Source: Pseudoxanthomonas kalamensis DSM 18571 (GTDB taxonomy: Bacteria > Pseudomonadota > Gammaproteobacteria > Xanthomonadales > Xanthomonadaceae). Taken from it: a stretch of DNA of 64,000 nt. The position numbers were made by a program, and so were the translations under genes. How positions within the stretch are numbered: position 1 is the first letter of the stretch; each line of letters opens with the position of its first letter. Shown piece by piece: positions 28,843-37,520 of this stretch. Below the pieces are notes generated by a model. That model ran no database searches. It was not told the DNA's origin and saw only the letters and a list, made by a program, of their open reading frames with translations. The DNA is taken from the NCBI RefSeq assembly GCF_010211745.1, contig NZ_PDWQ01000001.1:496001-560000 (forward strand), read 5' to 3'.

Positions 28843-29690
28843 ATGTCTTTGCCGGGCCGGTACCCGGGTGGCCCCAGCAGAACCTGCACGGTTTCGCCCC
28901 AGCCGCGCGCCTGGCGCAGGTCGGCGAACATCTTCCACCACGCATGCAGGGCGATCTTCACCGGGTTGTAGCCATGCACCGGTTCGACCAGTCCGTAGCG
29001 GATAGGTACCCCGGCCTGTTCCTCGCGCAGGGTGCCGAACAGGCGATCGAACACGATCAGTACGCCGCCGTAGTTGCAGTCCAGGTATTCGGGATTGCTA
29101 CCGTGGTGGACGCGATGGTGCGCCGGGGTGTTGAAGACGTACTCGACCGGTCGCGGCAGCGTGCCGATCAGTTCGGTGTGCAGCCAGAACTGGTAGAACA
29201 GGTTCAGCGCCAGCGCGCCAAGCACCGCAACGACCGGGAAACCGAGCCAGACCAGCGGGGCGAAGCACACCGCGGCGGCGGTGATGGTGCCGGTCCAGCC
29301 GAGCCGGTAGGCCGAGGCCAGCGTGTACTGGTTGGGCGAATGGTGCACCGAGTGGTTCAGCCAGAACCAGCGGATGCGGTGGTCGGCGCGATGCATCCAG
29401 TAGTAGCAGAACTCCTGGCCGAGGAAGAGCAATACCCAGTGCCACCATCGGTCCATCGCGATCTCGGCGATCCGGAGCTGCGCCACGCCCAGCAGCAGCA
29501 GGCCGACCACGCCGCCGCCCAGCAGCTGGTTGACCAGGTTACGGCCGACGGCATCGGCCAGCGAGGCCCAGTACGCCTTCCAGTCATAGCCGCGCGTGCG
29601 CGACAGCCAGCCGCCTTCGAGGGCGGCGACCGCCACCAGCAGCAGCAACGGTAGACCGAACAGCAGGGTCCGGGGCGCGGGCAGTTCCAT
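28839..29690 (-). CDS. Sterol desaturase/fatty acid hydroxylase family membrane protein
   Basis: An integral membrane di-iron oxygenase-type protein of 283 aa. The histidine clusters HRADH, HSVHH and HHRVHH match the eight-histidine signature of the PF04116 family, and several hydrophobic segments flank them. Substrates in bacteria include carotenoids, fatty acids and hopanoid- or sterol-like lipids, and which applies here cannot be told. It starts 6 bp after the EF-hand gene on the same strand, so the two are probably cotranscribed. Confidence 0.9.
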   Translation of the reverse strand: MELPAPRTLLFGLPLLLLVAVAALEGGWLSRTRGYDWKAYWASLADAVGRNLVNQLLGGGVVGLLLLGVAQLRIAEIAMDRWWHWVLLFLGQEFCYYWMHRADHRIRWFWLNHSVHHSPNQYTLASAYRLGWTGTITAAAVCFAPLVWLGFPVVAVLGALALNLFYQFWLHTELIGTLPRPVEYVFNTPAHHRVHHGSNPEYLDCNYGGVLIVFDRLFGTLREEQAGVPIRYGLVEPVHGYNPVKIALHAWWKMFADLRQARGWGETVQVLLGPPGYRPGKDI

Positions 29691-29696
29691 CGCGAC

Positions 29697-30002
29697 CTAC
29701 TTCTGCCGGCGCTGACCGAGCTTGCCGGCGGCGGCCTTGAATTCCTCCGACGACAGCTTGCCGTCCTGGTCGGCGTCGAGCTTGTCGAAGTTGCGAGCCA
29801 CGCGCGGCATCTTGGCTTCGGCCTCGGCCTTGTCGATGTAGCCGTCCGAATTGGCGTCGGCGGCGTTCCAGCGTTCCTGCATGGCCTGCTTCTGCGCGTC
29901 GGTGGGTTGCCGGGTCGTCTGCGCGTGGGCGGCCAGCGGCAACAGCAGGGCGGACACCAGCAGCAGGCGGGTCATGTTCGAGTTGGGTGAAAGCCAGGAC
30001 AT
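29697..30002 (-). CDS. Exported EF-hand calcium-binding protein, 101 aa
   Basis: A signal peptide (TRLLLVSALLLPLAAHAQ) is followed by two EF-hand loops, DANSDGYIDKAE and DADQDGKLSSEE, joined by a helix. The start at 30002 is favoured by a GAGG site 10 nt upstream; the internal ATG at 29975 would begin directly at the signal peptide but lacks such a site. Likely a periplasmic calcium sensor or buffer. It precedes the desaturase gene by 6 bp. Confidence 0.85.
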   Translation of the reverse strand: MSWLSPNSNMTRLLLVSALLLPLAAHAQTTRQPTDAQKQAMQERWNAADANSDGYIDKAEAEAKMPRVARNFDKLDADQDGKLSSEEFKAAAGKLGQRRQK

Positions 30003-30187
30003 CGGATGGGTTCCTCGTGGGTCGGAAAGAGAGGGAAAGGTGCGCCGCAGGCAGGATCGCTGCCGGGGGTCAGACGACGAACCGCCTGCGGCGCAGGAAG
30101 GGGGCGGGAATACCGGAAGGGTGCGCCGTCCCTGGCGCGGTGCTCCGGTCCTGTCAGGTCGGGTCCTGTCGGGCGAACGTCGCCAGC

Positions 30188-30721
30188 TCAGTTGTCGCCC
30201 TTGCAGGCGATCACCTCGCCGGCCGCGTTGGTGCAGGTACCGGTGTGGCTGACCTGGCCGTTGGTGACCGTGGTCGAGCCGCTGTAGCTGTTGCCGTTGG
30301 CGCCGGTCGCATTGGTGCTGCGGCTGCCGTTGACGTTGCCGTCGGCATCGCGGGCGATGCTGCCGGCGCTGGAGGCGGTGCCGCCGTTGGCGCCTTCGGC
30401 ATAAGCGCTGCCTTGGCGACCGGCGCTGCCGTCGGCGTTGCGGTAGAAGCTGCCCTGGCGCGCGGCCTGGCCGCCGTTGGCGCTTTCGACGTAGGCGCCG
30501 CTGCGGCCGGCGACGTTGCCTTGGTCATCGCTGACGACCTTGCGGCCACGGGCGTAAGCGCCGTTCTCGCCGGTCGCGGCGGCGCCGGTCGCGGCGGCGC
30601 GGCCCTGTTCGCCGCTGACCACGACACGGCTGCGGACGCGTTCGGCGGAAGCGTCGGAAATGGTGGAAGCCATCGCAGCAGCGATGGCCAGCGAGGCCAA
30701 CAGGAAGGAAGTCTTGTTCAT
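30188..30721 (-). CDS. Secreted Gly/Ala/Asn-rich repetitive protein, 177 aa
   Basis: A signal peptide (MNKTSFLLASLAIAAAMAST) precedes a low-complexity domain with imperfect repeats alternating GA-AYVESANGGQA-type and SFYRNADGSAGRQG-type units, followed by a threonine-rich C-terminus with two cysteines (GTCTNAAGEVIACKG). The -ADG-/-NADG- turns resemble calcium-binding or beta-roll turns, but no family was recognised. A CGGAG site precedes the ATG at 30721. It is divergent from ompR-envZ with a 9-bp inverted repeat in the shared 190-bp gap, so it may be a target of that system. Confidence 0.75.
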   Translation of the reverse strand: MNKTSFLLASLAIAAAMASTISDASAERVRSRVVVSGEQGRAAATGAAATGENGAYARGRKVVSDDQGNVAGRSGAYVESANGGQAARQGSFYRNADGSAGRQGSAYAEGANGGTASSAGSIARDADGNVNGSRSTNATGANGNSYSGSTTVTNGQVSHTGTCTNAAGEVIACKGDN

Positions 30722-30819
30722 GGTGTGCTCCGTGTGGGTCGGGGGGCGAGGCGATGTGCATCGCGTGGTTGCCATCCTGGGCCCGCCACATCGCCGGTGT
30801 GTGTCGTCTCGGCCAGCGG

Positions 30820-30847
30820 ATGTTTCCGCGCCGGCATCCGGAAACAT
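30820..30847. promoter_or_regulatory. 9-bp inverted repeat between ompR and the repetitive-protein gene
   Basis: ATGTTTCCG and CGGAAACAT are perfect arms with a 10-nt spacer, so the half-sites lie about two helical turns apart. It is 65 bp before the ompR start and 99 bp before the divergent gene. The geometry suits an autoregulatory operator. Confidence 0.5.
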
Positions 30848-30911
30848 TTGCTTACAAAGCGCCCGGATCGGGGTTTGCGCCGGTCCCGCGCCAGCCCCGA
30901 TAGTGGCGCCC

Positions 30912-31634
30912 ATGGACGAGACTTCCCCACATATCCTGCTGGTCGACGACGATGCCCGCCTGCGCGAACTGCTGCTGCGTTACCTGCAGGGTCAGGGTTT
31001 TGCGGTGAAGGGCGTGGGCGATGGCGCGCAGATGCGCCAGGCGCTGGACCGCGGCCACTACGACCTGATCGTGCTCGACCTGATGCTGCCGGGTGAAGAC
31101 GGGCTGGAGATCTGCCGTCGCCTGCGCGGCCAGGGCGACTCCACCCCGGTGGTGATGCTGACCGCCAAGGGTGACGAGATCGACCGCATCATCGGTCTGG
31201 AGATCGGCGCCGATGATTATCTGCCCAAGCCGGTCAATCCGCGCGAACTGCTGGCGCGCATCCGCGCCGTGTTGCGGCGTGCGCCGGGAGTGTTGCCGGG
31301 GGCGCCGCAGGCCGAGGGCGGCGAAGTGGTGTTCGGCGACTACCGCCTCGACCTCGGCCGCCGCGAACTGACCCGCAACGGCCAGCCGCTGAAGCTGACC
31401 TCGGGCGAGTTCGCCGTGCTGGCGGTGCTGCTGCGGCATCCGCGCCAGCCGCTCAGCCGCGACCGCCTGATGAGTCTGGCGCGCGGTCGCGAGCACGATG
31501 CCTTCGAACGCAGCATGGACGTGACCGTGGCCCGCCTGCGCAAGCTGCTGGAGGCCGATCCCAAGCAGCCGCGGTTGATCCAGACCGTGTGGGGCGTCGG
31601 CTACGTGTTCGTGCCGCCGGAGCCGCAGGCATGA
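30912..31634 (+). CDS. ompR: OmpR-family response regulator
   Basis: A 240-residue two-component regulator. The receiver domain has the acidic pocket DDD at residues 12-14, the phosphoacceptor Asp56 in LIVLDLMLPG, Thr in VMLTAKG and Lys in LPKPVNP. The C-terminal winged helix contains LKLTSGEFAVLAVLLRHPRQPLSRDRL. It is closest in pattern to OmpR, and the gene overlaps envZ by 4 nt (ATGA), so the pair is translationally coupled. Target genes are not evident apart from the divergent repetitive-protein gene. Confidence 0.94.
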   Translation: MDETSPHILLVDDDARLRELLLRYLQGQGFAVKGVGDGAQMRQALDRGHYDLIVLDLMLPGEDGLEICRRLRGQGDSTPVVMLTAKGDEIDRIIGLEIGADDYLPKPVNPRELLARIRAVLRRAPGVLPGAPQAEGGEVVFGDYRLDLGRRELTRNGQPLKLTSGEFAVLAVLLRHPRQPLSRDRLMSLARGREHDAFERSMDVTVARLRKLLEADPKQPRLIQTVWGVGYVFVPPEPQA

Positions 31635-32893
31635 ACGCGTCGCGTACCGTGTTCACCCAGCTGGTGCTGGTGATCGCGCTGGTGCTGCTGGGCGCGGCCG
31701 CGTTTGCCCTGCTGCTGGGCGGGCGCCTGGTCCTGCGTCCGGCTGCCGACCAGGTCGGGCGTGCGGCCGACGGATTCGCCACCCTGGCCGAGGCGCAGCT
31801 GCGCAACCGGCCGCGCGAGGAGGCGCTGGCGGAACTGCGCGCGGCCGGGCTGGAAGTACGCGAGCAGATCGTGCCGGTGCAGCCGCGCTGGCGGGTGCCG
31901 CTGATGCGCGAACTGCAGCGCATGGGCCGCAGCGGCGAACTGGGTCCGGGCCGCGACCTGGAAATCGTCCGCGGCGCCGAGCGCAACCGGCTGTGGCTGA
32001 AGCTGGACGTGCAACCGGCGGTCTGGATCGCCTTGCCGGTGCGCGAACGCCGGGTTGGCGCGGCTGGCCGCTACTCGGTGGTGATGCTGGGCGCGTGCGC
32101 GGCGCTGGTGTGGCTGGCCGCGGCCTATTTCACCCGCCGCCTGACCCGGCCGCTGCGACGTCTGGCAACCGCCGCACCGGCGCTGGTGCGCGGTGAAGAC
32201 GCCGCGGTGGCGCCGATCGACGGCCCGCGCGAAGTGCAGGAGCTCGGCGCCGCGCTGGTCCGCTCCAGCCGCGAAGTGCGGGAGGCCGCCGAGGAGCGCG
32301 CGCTGATGCTGGCCGGCATTTCGCACGACCTGCGCACGCCGCTGACCCGCCTGCAATACGCGCTGGCGCTGCTGCCGGACAGCGACCCGGAGCTGAGCGC
32401 CGGGATGGAACGCGACATCGCCGAGATCGATGCGGTGCTGTCGCAGTTCATCGCCTACGCCCGCGACGGTCGCGACGAGAACAGCGAACCGCTGGATCTG
32501 GCCGAAATCTGCCGCAACGCGGTCGCCGCTGGCCGCCAGTCGTGGCAAGTAGATGCGCCGGATACGGCGCCGATCCGCGGCAAGCCGATGGCCCTGCTGC
32601 GTGCGCTGGAGAACCTGGTCACCAATGCCGAGCGCCACGGCGCTGCGCCGTTTGTGCTGTCGTTGGCCAGGGAAGGCAATGCGTGGCGGGTCGAGGTGGC
32701 CGACCACGGCCCCGGCCTGCCGCCGGCAATGGCGCAACGCGCATTGCGGCCGTTCGTGCACGGCAGCGGTGGCGGTTCGGGCCTGGGCCTGGCGATCGTC
32801 GAGCGTGTGGCCCGCCAGCATGGCGGCGACTTGCAGTTGCAGGCCAACGCCCCGCACGGCCTGCGCGCGGTCTTGCGCCTGCGCGAAGGCTGA
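31631..32893 (+). CDS. envZ: EnvZ-like sensor histidine kinase
   Basis: Inner-membrane sensor of 420 aa. A transmembrane helix near residues 9-30 and a second near 155-175 bracket a periplasmic region of about 125 residues. A HAMP linker follows, then the H-box with His232 in ISHDLRTPLTRLQ, the N-box LRALENLVTNAERHG, and the ATP lid DHGPGLP ... GSGLGLAIVERVARQHGG. All catalytic motifs are intact. It pairs with the OmpR gene it overlaps. Confidence 0.93.
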   Translation: MNASRTVFTQLVLVIALVLLGAAAFALLLGGRLVLRPAADQVGRAADGFATLAEAQLRNRPREEALAELRAAGLEVREQIVPVQPRWRVPLMRELQRMGRSGELGPGRDLEIVRGAERNRLWLKLDVQPAVWIALPVRERRVGAAGRYSVVMLGACAALVWLAAAYFTRRLTRPLRRLATAAPALVRGEDAAVAPIDGPREVQELGAALVRSSREVREAAEERALMLAGISHDLRTPLTRLQYALALLPDSDPELSAGMERDIAEIDAVLSQFIAYARDGRDENSEPLDLAEICRNAVAAGRQSWQVDAPDTAPIRGKPMALLRALENLVTNAERHGAAPFVLSLAREGNAWRVEVADHGPGLPPAMAQRALRPFVHGSGGGSGLGLAIVERVARQHGGDLQLQANAPHGLRAVLRLREG

Positions 32894-32917
32894 TTCGAGC
32901 GACAAGAAAGGACGACG

Positions 32918-33838
32918 ATGAACATGTGCAACGTCCGATGGATGTGGTTGCTGGCGCTGGCATGGACCGTGGCGACGCAGGTGGACGCGCAGACCTTCCG
33001 CGACCGTCTGGCCAACGCGCGCGAGGCTTCCCTGCAACCGGCGGCGCAGCCCCCTGCCCTGCCCGAAGGTGCGCGCCGGCTGTCTGATCTGGCCTATGGC
33101 GACGATCCGCGCCAGCGTTTCGACGTCTACCTGCCGGCGCAGGCGCAGGACGCGCCGGTGATTCTGTACGCGCACGGTGGCGGCTGGGCCTACGGCAACA
33201 AGGACAATCCGGGCACGATCGAGAACAAGGCCGCGTACTGGTTGCCGAAGGGCTACGTGCTGGTCTCGATGAACTACCGCATGCGTCCGGACACCGCGCC
33301 GCTGGATCAGGCGCGCGACGTGGCGCGCGCGCTGGCCGAAGTGCAGAAACTCGCGCCGCAATGGCGGGCCGACCCGGCGCGGGTGGTGCTGATGGGGCAC
33401 TCGGCCGGCGCCCACCTGGTCGCCCTGATCGGCGCGTCGGAGTCGCTGTGGAAGGCCGCCGGGGCGCAGCGCCCGCTGGGGGTGATTTCGCTGGACAGCG
33501 GCGCACTGGACGTACCGGCGATCATGCGCGCTCCGCGCCTGCCGCCGTTGTATACCCGCGCCTTCGGCGACGACCCGGACGACTGGGTCGCTGTTTCGCC
33601 ATGGCACCAGCTGGATCGGCACGGGCGGCCGATGCTGATCGTGTGCTCCAGCCAGCGCGGTTTTCCGTCCTCGCCCTGCGACGAGGGCCGCAAATTCGCG
33701 CAGAAGGCGACCTCGCTGGGCGTGCCGATGCAGGTGCTGCCCGAGCCGATGGGTCATGGCGCGATCAACCACGGCCTGGGCGCCGCGTCGGACTACACCG
33801 AGGCGGTAGCCGCGTGGCTGCGCGAACTGCTGCGCTGA
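32918..33838 (+). CDS. Exported alpha/beta hydrolase (HSL/esterase type)
   Basis: A 306-residue hydrolase with an N-terminal signal peptide (WLLALAWTVATQVDAQ). It has the oxyanion-hole motif YAHGGGWAYG and the nucleophile motif LMGHSAGAHL, with a probable catalytic His in PMGHGAINH, placing it in the carboxylesterase/kynurenine-formamidase-like group. AAAGGA precedes the ATG. It follows envZ by 24 bp and may be cotranscribed with ompR-envZ. The substrate is unknown. Confidence 0.88.
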   Translation: MNMCNVRWMWLLALAWTVATQVDAQTFRDRLANAREASLQPAAQPPALPEGARRLSDLAYGDDPRQRFDVYLPAQAQDAPVILYAHGGGWAYGNKDNPGTIENKAAYWLPKGYVLVSMNYRMRPDTAPLDQARDVARALAEVQKLAPQWRADPARVVLMGHSAGAHLVALIGASESLWKAAGAQRPLGVISLDSGALDVPAIMRAPRLPPLYTRAFGDDPDDWVAVSPWHQLDRHGRPMLIVCSSQRGFPSSPCDEGRKFAQKATSLGVPMQVLPEPMGHGAINHGLGAASDYTEAVAAWLRELLR

Positions 33839-33844
33839 ACCGGC

Positions 33845-34309
33845 TCAGGCGTAGGTCAGCGGCAGCGCGGTGGTCAGCTTGATCTCCTCCATCGAGAAGC
33901 TGGAACTGACGTCGAACAGTTCGGTGGTGCGGGTCAGCCGCTTGTAGACCTGGTCGTAGGCGGCGATGTCCGGCACCACCACCCGCAGCAGGTAATCGAT
34001 GTCACCGCTGACCCGGTAGAACTCGACCACTTCCGGGATCGCCTTGACCGCCGCGTAGAAACTGTCGAACCAGGCCTGGTGGTGCTGGTGGGTCTTCAGC
34101 AGCACGAACACGGTGACGCCCAGATTCAGCTTGTGCGGATCCAGCAGGGCGACCTGGCGGGTGATGACCCCGGCCTCCTTCAGCCGCTGGATCCGGCGCC
34201 AGCACGGCGTGGTCGACAGGTGCACGCGGCTGGCGATCTCGCTGACCGCCAGCTCGGCATCTTCCTGCAGCAGGGCCAGGATCTGCTTGTCGATGGTGTC
34301 GAGTTTCAT
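33845..34309 (-). CDS. Lrp/AsnC-family transcriptional regulator
   Basis: A 154-residue feast/famine regulator. The N-terminal helix-turn-helix (SEIASRVHLSTTPCWRRIQRLKEAGVI) is followed by a RAM effector domain with VVEFYRVSGDIDYLLRVVVPD. It is divergent from an amino-acid racemase gene across a 188-bp A+T-rich gap, suggesting that it controls that gene in response to an amino acid. Confidence 0.93.
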   Translation of the reverse strand: MKLDTIDKQILALLQEDAELAVSEIASRVHLSTTPCWRRIQRLKEAGVITRQVALLDPHKLNLGVTVFVLLKTHQHHQAWFDSFYAAVKAIPEVVEFYRVSGDIDYLLRVVVPDIAAYDQVYKRLTRTTELFDVSSSFSMEEIKLTTALPLTYA

Positions 34310-34497
34310 GGGCGAAGGTGTCGGGAGCGTGGCGACAGGCTAATCCAGTCTTGGCAGGAAAAACAGTATCAATTTCCTGATATATCCAAACAAGGGGAAG
34401 ATAATTCCACGAATTCGGGTATCGAAGACAATTTTCGCAACCCGATTTTCCGCGCTGGGAAGGACAATGAAAGCCCCACCCAGATGGAACCCCGGAC

Positions 34498-35199
34498 GTG
34501 AAAAACATCGGCCTGATCGGCGGCATGAGCTGGGAATCGACCGCGCTGTACTACCAGATCATCAACCGCGAAGTGGTGCGGCGGCGCGGCGGCCTGCGCT
34601 CGGCGCCGATGCGGATCGCCAGCCTCGACTTCGAGGAGGTCGCCTCGCGCCAGCGCCGTGGCGCCTGGGACGAAATGACCGAGATCCTGTCCGAGGCCGC
34701 TCGCGGTCTGGTCGCCGGTGGCGCCGATTGCGTGCTGATCGGCACCAACACCATGCACCTGATCGCGCCGGCCGTGCGCGCGGCGGTCGACGCGCCACTG
34801 ATCCACATTGCCGAAGTCACCGCCGATGCGATCGCCGCCGCCGGCCTGGACCGGGTCGTCCTGCTTGGTACCCGCTTCACGATGGAGGAACCGTTCTATC
34901 GCGAGGTGCTGGCCGCTCGCGGGATCGACTGCGTGGTGCCGGACGAAGTCGGTCGCGCCGAAGTGCATCGGGTGATCTTCGACGAGCTGTGCCAGGGCAC
35001 GGTCAGCGAGGCTTCGCGTCGCGCCCTGCAGGCGATCATCGCGCCGCTGCTGGAACAGGGTGCGCAGGGCGTGATCCTAGGTTGCACCGAACTGCCGCTG
35101 ATCCTCGGTCAGGACGATTGCCCGGTTCCGGTGTTCGACACCACCCGCCTGCACGCGCTGGCAGCGGTGGATTACGCGCTGGGCGGCACCGCGCACTGA
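34498..35199 (+). CDS. Aspartate/glutamate racemase family protein, YgeA-like
   Basis: A 233-residue racemase of the PLP-independent Asp/Glu family with N-terminal IGLIGGMSWEST. Instead of two catalytic cysteines it has Thr in LIGTNTMH and Cys in LGCTELPLIL, the Thr/Cys pair described for E. coli YgeA, a broad-specificity amino-acid racemase. The start is a GTG at 34498, which gives the conserved N-terminus. Divergence from an Lrp-type gene suggests amino-acid control. D-amino acids made by it would probably serve the cell wall or signalling; this last point is inferred. Confidence 0.9.
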   Translation: MKNIGLIGGMSWESTALYYQIINREVVRRRGGLRSAPMRIASLDFEEVASRQRRGAWDEMTEILSEAARGLVAGGADCVLIGTNTMHLIAPAVRAAVDAPLIHIAEVTADAIAAAGLDRVVLLGTRFTMEEPFYREVLAARGIDCVVPDEVGRAEVHRVIFDELCQGTVSEASRRALQAIIAPLLEQGAQGVILGCTELPLILGQDDCPVPVFDTTRLHALAAVDYALGGTAH

Positions 35200-35227
35200 G
35201 CCGTCGTTGTGGCTGTGCGTGACGGCA

Positions 35228-36370
35228 TCAGGGCCGGTGCTCGTCGGCCAGGTAGTCGGCGCTCTGCATCTCGATCAGCCGCGAGGCAGTGCGCTCGAAC
35301 GCGCCCTGCAGGCGGCTGCCGGAATACAGCGCGACTGGCGCGTCGGCGGCGGTGCAGACCAGGTTGACGCGGCGGTCGTACAACTCGTCGACCAGGTTGA
35401 CGAAGCGACGCGCGGCGTCTTCGTTGAATCGGTCGAAATGCGGAATGCCGCCCAGAAGCACGGTGTTGAACTCGCGCGCGATCTCGATGTAGTCGGTGGT
35501 GCCGCGCGGGCCTTCGCACAATGCGCTGAAGTCGAACCAGACGACACTCTTGCCGCGCGCACGCACGGCGATGCGGCGTTCGTCGATCTCGATGGTGCCG
35601 GGCTGCGCGGTCATGCCGCCGCTCAGCTCGCCCCAGCGTCCGCCCAGCCAGTCGTCGGCCTGTGCGTCCAGCGGCGCGCGATACACCGGCGAACGGGTCA
35701 GCGCGCGCAGCCGGTAGTCTTCCAGCCCGTCCGAGCGCAGCACCACGCAGTGCTGCTGCAGCAGGGCGATGGCCGGCAGGAAGCCGGCGCGCTGCAGGCC
35801 GTCCTTGTACAGGTTCTCCGGCGCGGTATTGGAGGTGGTCAGCAGGGTGATGCCTTCGGCGAACATCCGCTCCAGCAGCCGCGTCAGCAGCATCGCGTCG
35901 CCGATGTCGGTGACGATGAATTCGTCCAGCACCAGCACCCGCAGGCGGCCGTGCGCTTCGTGCACGATCTTCGCCAGCGGATCGGCCTCGCCGACGTGCT
36001 GGCGCAGGCGCTCGTGCACGCCGCGCATGAAACGGTGGAAGTGGGTGCGGTACTTGCCGCCTTCGCCGCCGCCGAGGCGGCTGGAATACACCGGCAGCGG
36101 CAGGCCTTCGTAGAACAGGTCGACCAGGAAGGTCTTGCCGCGGCCGACTTCGCCCCAGTAGTACAGGCCCGGCACCGGCGCGGCGGATTTGCGGCGCAGG
36201 CGGCCAAGCAGGCCGCCGCTGGCCGGCGGCGGCGCCAGCAGGGCGGCGTGGATGCGGTCGAGTTCGGCCAGCGCCGGCTGCTGCGCCGGGTCGTCGACGA
36301 TTTCGCCGTGGGCCACGCCTTCGGCATAGCGCTGCGATGGCAGCGCCGCGGAAACGCCGGGCGTGCTCAT
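35228..36370 (-). CDS. zapE: Cell division protein ZapE (AFG1-like ATPase)
   Basis: A 380-residue P-loop ATPase that modulates FtsZ rings during constriction and stress. Walker A is GEVGRGKTFLVDLF and Walker B LRVLVLDEF. Other family blocks are HFHRFMRGVHERL and TSNTAPENLYKDGLQR. Its ATG (36370) overlaps the stop codon of the upstream hydrolase gene in an ATGA arrangement, so it is coupled to that gene. Length agrees with the family. Confidence 0.94.
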   Translation of the reverse strand: MSTPGVSAALPSQRYAEGVAHGEIVDDPAQQPALAELDRIHAALLAPPPASGGLLGRLRRKSAAPVPGLYYWGEVGRGKTFLVDLFYEGLPLPVYSSRLGGGEGGKYRTHFHRFMRGVHERLRQHVGEADPLAKIVHEAHGRLRVLVLDEFIVTDIGDAMLLTRLLERMFAEGITLLTTSNTAPENLYKDGLQRAGFLPAIALLQQHCVVLRSDGLEDYRLRALTRSPVYRAPLDAQADDWLGGRWGELSGGMTAQPGTIEIDERRIAVRARGKSVVWFDFSALCEGPRGTTDYIEIAREFNTVLLGGIPHFDRFNEDAARRFVNLVDELYDRRVNLVCTAADAPVALYSGSRLQGAFERTASRLIEMQSADYLADEHRP

Positions 36371-37035
36371 GCCGCCGGCAGCCAGTTCTTCACTTCGTGC
36401 TGCAGCGCCCCGCGCAGGTCGATCAGTTTGCGGTGGAAGAAGTGGCTGGTTTCGGGCATCCGCACCAGCACCGGCTTGCGTTTCAGGCCGTCGATCCAGT
36501 CGTACACCGCCTGCGGGTCGACGATTTCGTCGTCGTTGCCCTGGATCACCAGCCACGGACATTCGGGCAGTGCGATGCGGCTGAAGTCCCAGCTGCGGCC
36601 GGCGGCCGGTGGCGCGATCGAGATCAGCGCGTCCGGATGCAGTTCGGCCGTGCAGCGCAGGCTGACGTAGGCGCCGAAGCTGAAGCCGGCCAGCCACAGC
36701 GCTTGCCCGGGGCGCTGTTCGCGCACCCAGGCCACGACCGCGCGCAGGTCGTCCGATTCGCCTTCGCCGTGGTCGAAACTACCGGCCGATGCGCCGACGC
36801 CGCGGAAATTGAAGCGCACCGTGCTCGCGCCCAGTTCGCGCAGGCCGCGCGCGACCATCGTCACCACCTTGTTGTGCAGGCTGCCGCCCTCGGTGGACAG
36901 CGGGTGGCAGACCACCGCCGTCAGCGGCAGCGCGGCGACGCCGGCTTCGGGCGGATCGACGGCCAGCTCCAATGCACCGGCGGGGCCGGGCAGCGACAAC
37001 GTGGCCGATTCGGCGGGGAAGGCGGGGGAAGACAT
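36367..37035 (-). CDS. Alpha/beta hydrolase, COG2945-like
   Basis: A 222-residue cytoplasmic hydrolase without signal peptide. It has CHPLSTEGGSLHNKVVTMVARGL, the nucleophile motif LAGFSFGAYVSL and a likely catalytic pair Asp in IQGNDDEIVD and His in SHFFHRKL. The N-terminal FNFRGVGASAGSFDHG block is typical of this group of unassigned hydrolases. The ATG at 37035 was chosen to match family starts. Its 3' end overlaps zapE by 4 nt. Confidence 0.88.
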   Translation of the reverse strand: MSSPAFPAESATLSLPGPAGALELAVDPPEAGVAALPLTAVVCHPLSTEGGSLHNKVVTMVARGLRELGASTVRFNFRGVGASAGSFDHGEGESDDLRAVVAWVREQRPGQALWLAGFSFGAYVSLRCTAELHPDALISIAPPAAGRSWDFSRIALPECPWLVIQGNDDEIVDPQAVYDWIDGLKRKPVLVRMPETSHFFHRKLIDLRGALQHEVKNWLPAA

Positions 37036-37089
37036 GCCGGAATGATACCGCCTGCACCCACGGAGCCCGGCGGCGGCGGGCAAGGCCGA

Positions 37090-37108
37090 ATTGTTATATA
37101 ATAACAAT
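37090..37108. promoter_or_regulatory. Candidate Zur operator upstream of the MerC-like gene
   Basis: ATTGTTATATAATAACAAT is a palindrome with 8-bp arms and a 3-nt centre. It matches the Zur core TGTTATANTATAACA at 14 of 15 positions. It lies 20 bp before the ATG of the MerC-like gene in an otherwise G+C-rich region, and 54 bp from the divergent hydrolase start. Confidence 0.65.
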
Positions 37109-37127
37109 ATTGATGAGGCCTTCCCCG

Positions 37128-37502
37128 ATGAAACGCTCCCCTGCCGCCGTACTCGATGCATCCGCCGTCGTCCTGTCTACCCTGTGCCTGATCCACTGCC
37201 TGGCCCTGCCGCTGCTGGCGGCGCTGCTTCCGCTGTTCGGTGCCTGGGCCCACGACGAATGGGTGCATGTGGTGTTTGCCGGCGTGGCGCTGCCGTTGTC
37301 GGGCCTGGCCCTGTGGCGCGCGCATCGGCAAGCTCCGTTGCCGGCGGCGATGTGGCTCATGGCGACAGCCGGCCTGGGCGGGTTGGTGCTGGGCGCGGCC
37401 GGCTGGCCGTCGCACGACTGGGAAACGCCGGTTACCGTCGGCGGCAGCCTGTTGTTGGTCGCCACCCACCTGTGGAACTGGTCGCGGCGCCCGCACTGCT
37501 GA
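37128..37502 (+). CDS. MerC-domain membrane protein, probably zinc-regulated
   Basis: A 124-residue inner-membrane protein with four hydrophobic segments. The family Cys pair is present in the first helix (Cys20 and Cys24 in TLCLIHC). MerC was first described as a mercury transporter, but there is no mer operon here, and the palindrome immediately upstream is of the Zur type. A role in zinc uptake or trafficking is therefore more plausible than mercury resistance, by inference. An in-frame ATG at 37113 is an alternative start. Confidence 0.85.
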   Translation: MKRSPAAVLDASAVVLSTLCLIHCLALPLLAALLPLFGAWAHDEWVHVVFAGVALPLSGLALWRAHRQAPLPAAMWLMATAGLGGLVLGAAGWPSHDWETPVTVGGSLLLVATHLWNWSRRPHC

Positions 37503-37520
37503 TGCCGGCGCGGCGCGTCT

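Noticed and set aside
31601-33772. 723-residue minus-strand frame across envZ and the hydrolase
   Set aside because: Shadow frame; both plus-strand genes have clear catalytic motifs and no motif is seen in the antisense product.
37128-37502. Mercury-resistance locus
   Set aside because: No merR, merT, merP or merA gene is present, and the upstream palindrome fits Zur rather than MerR.
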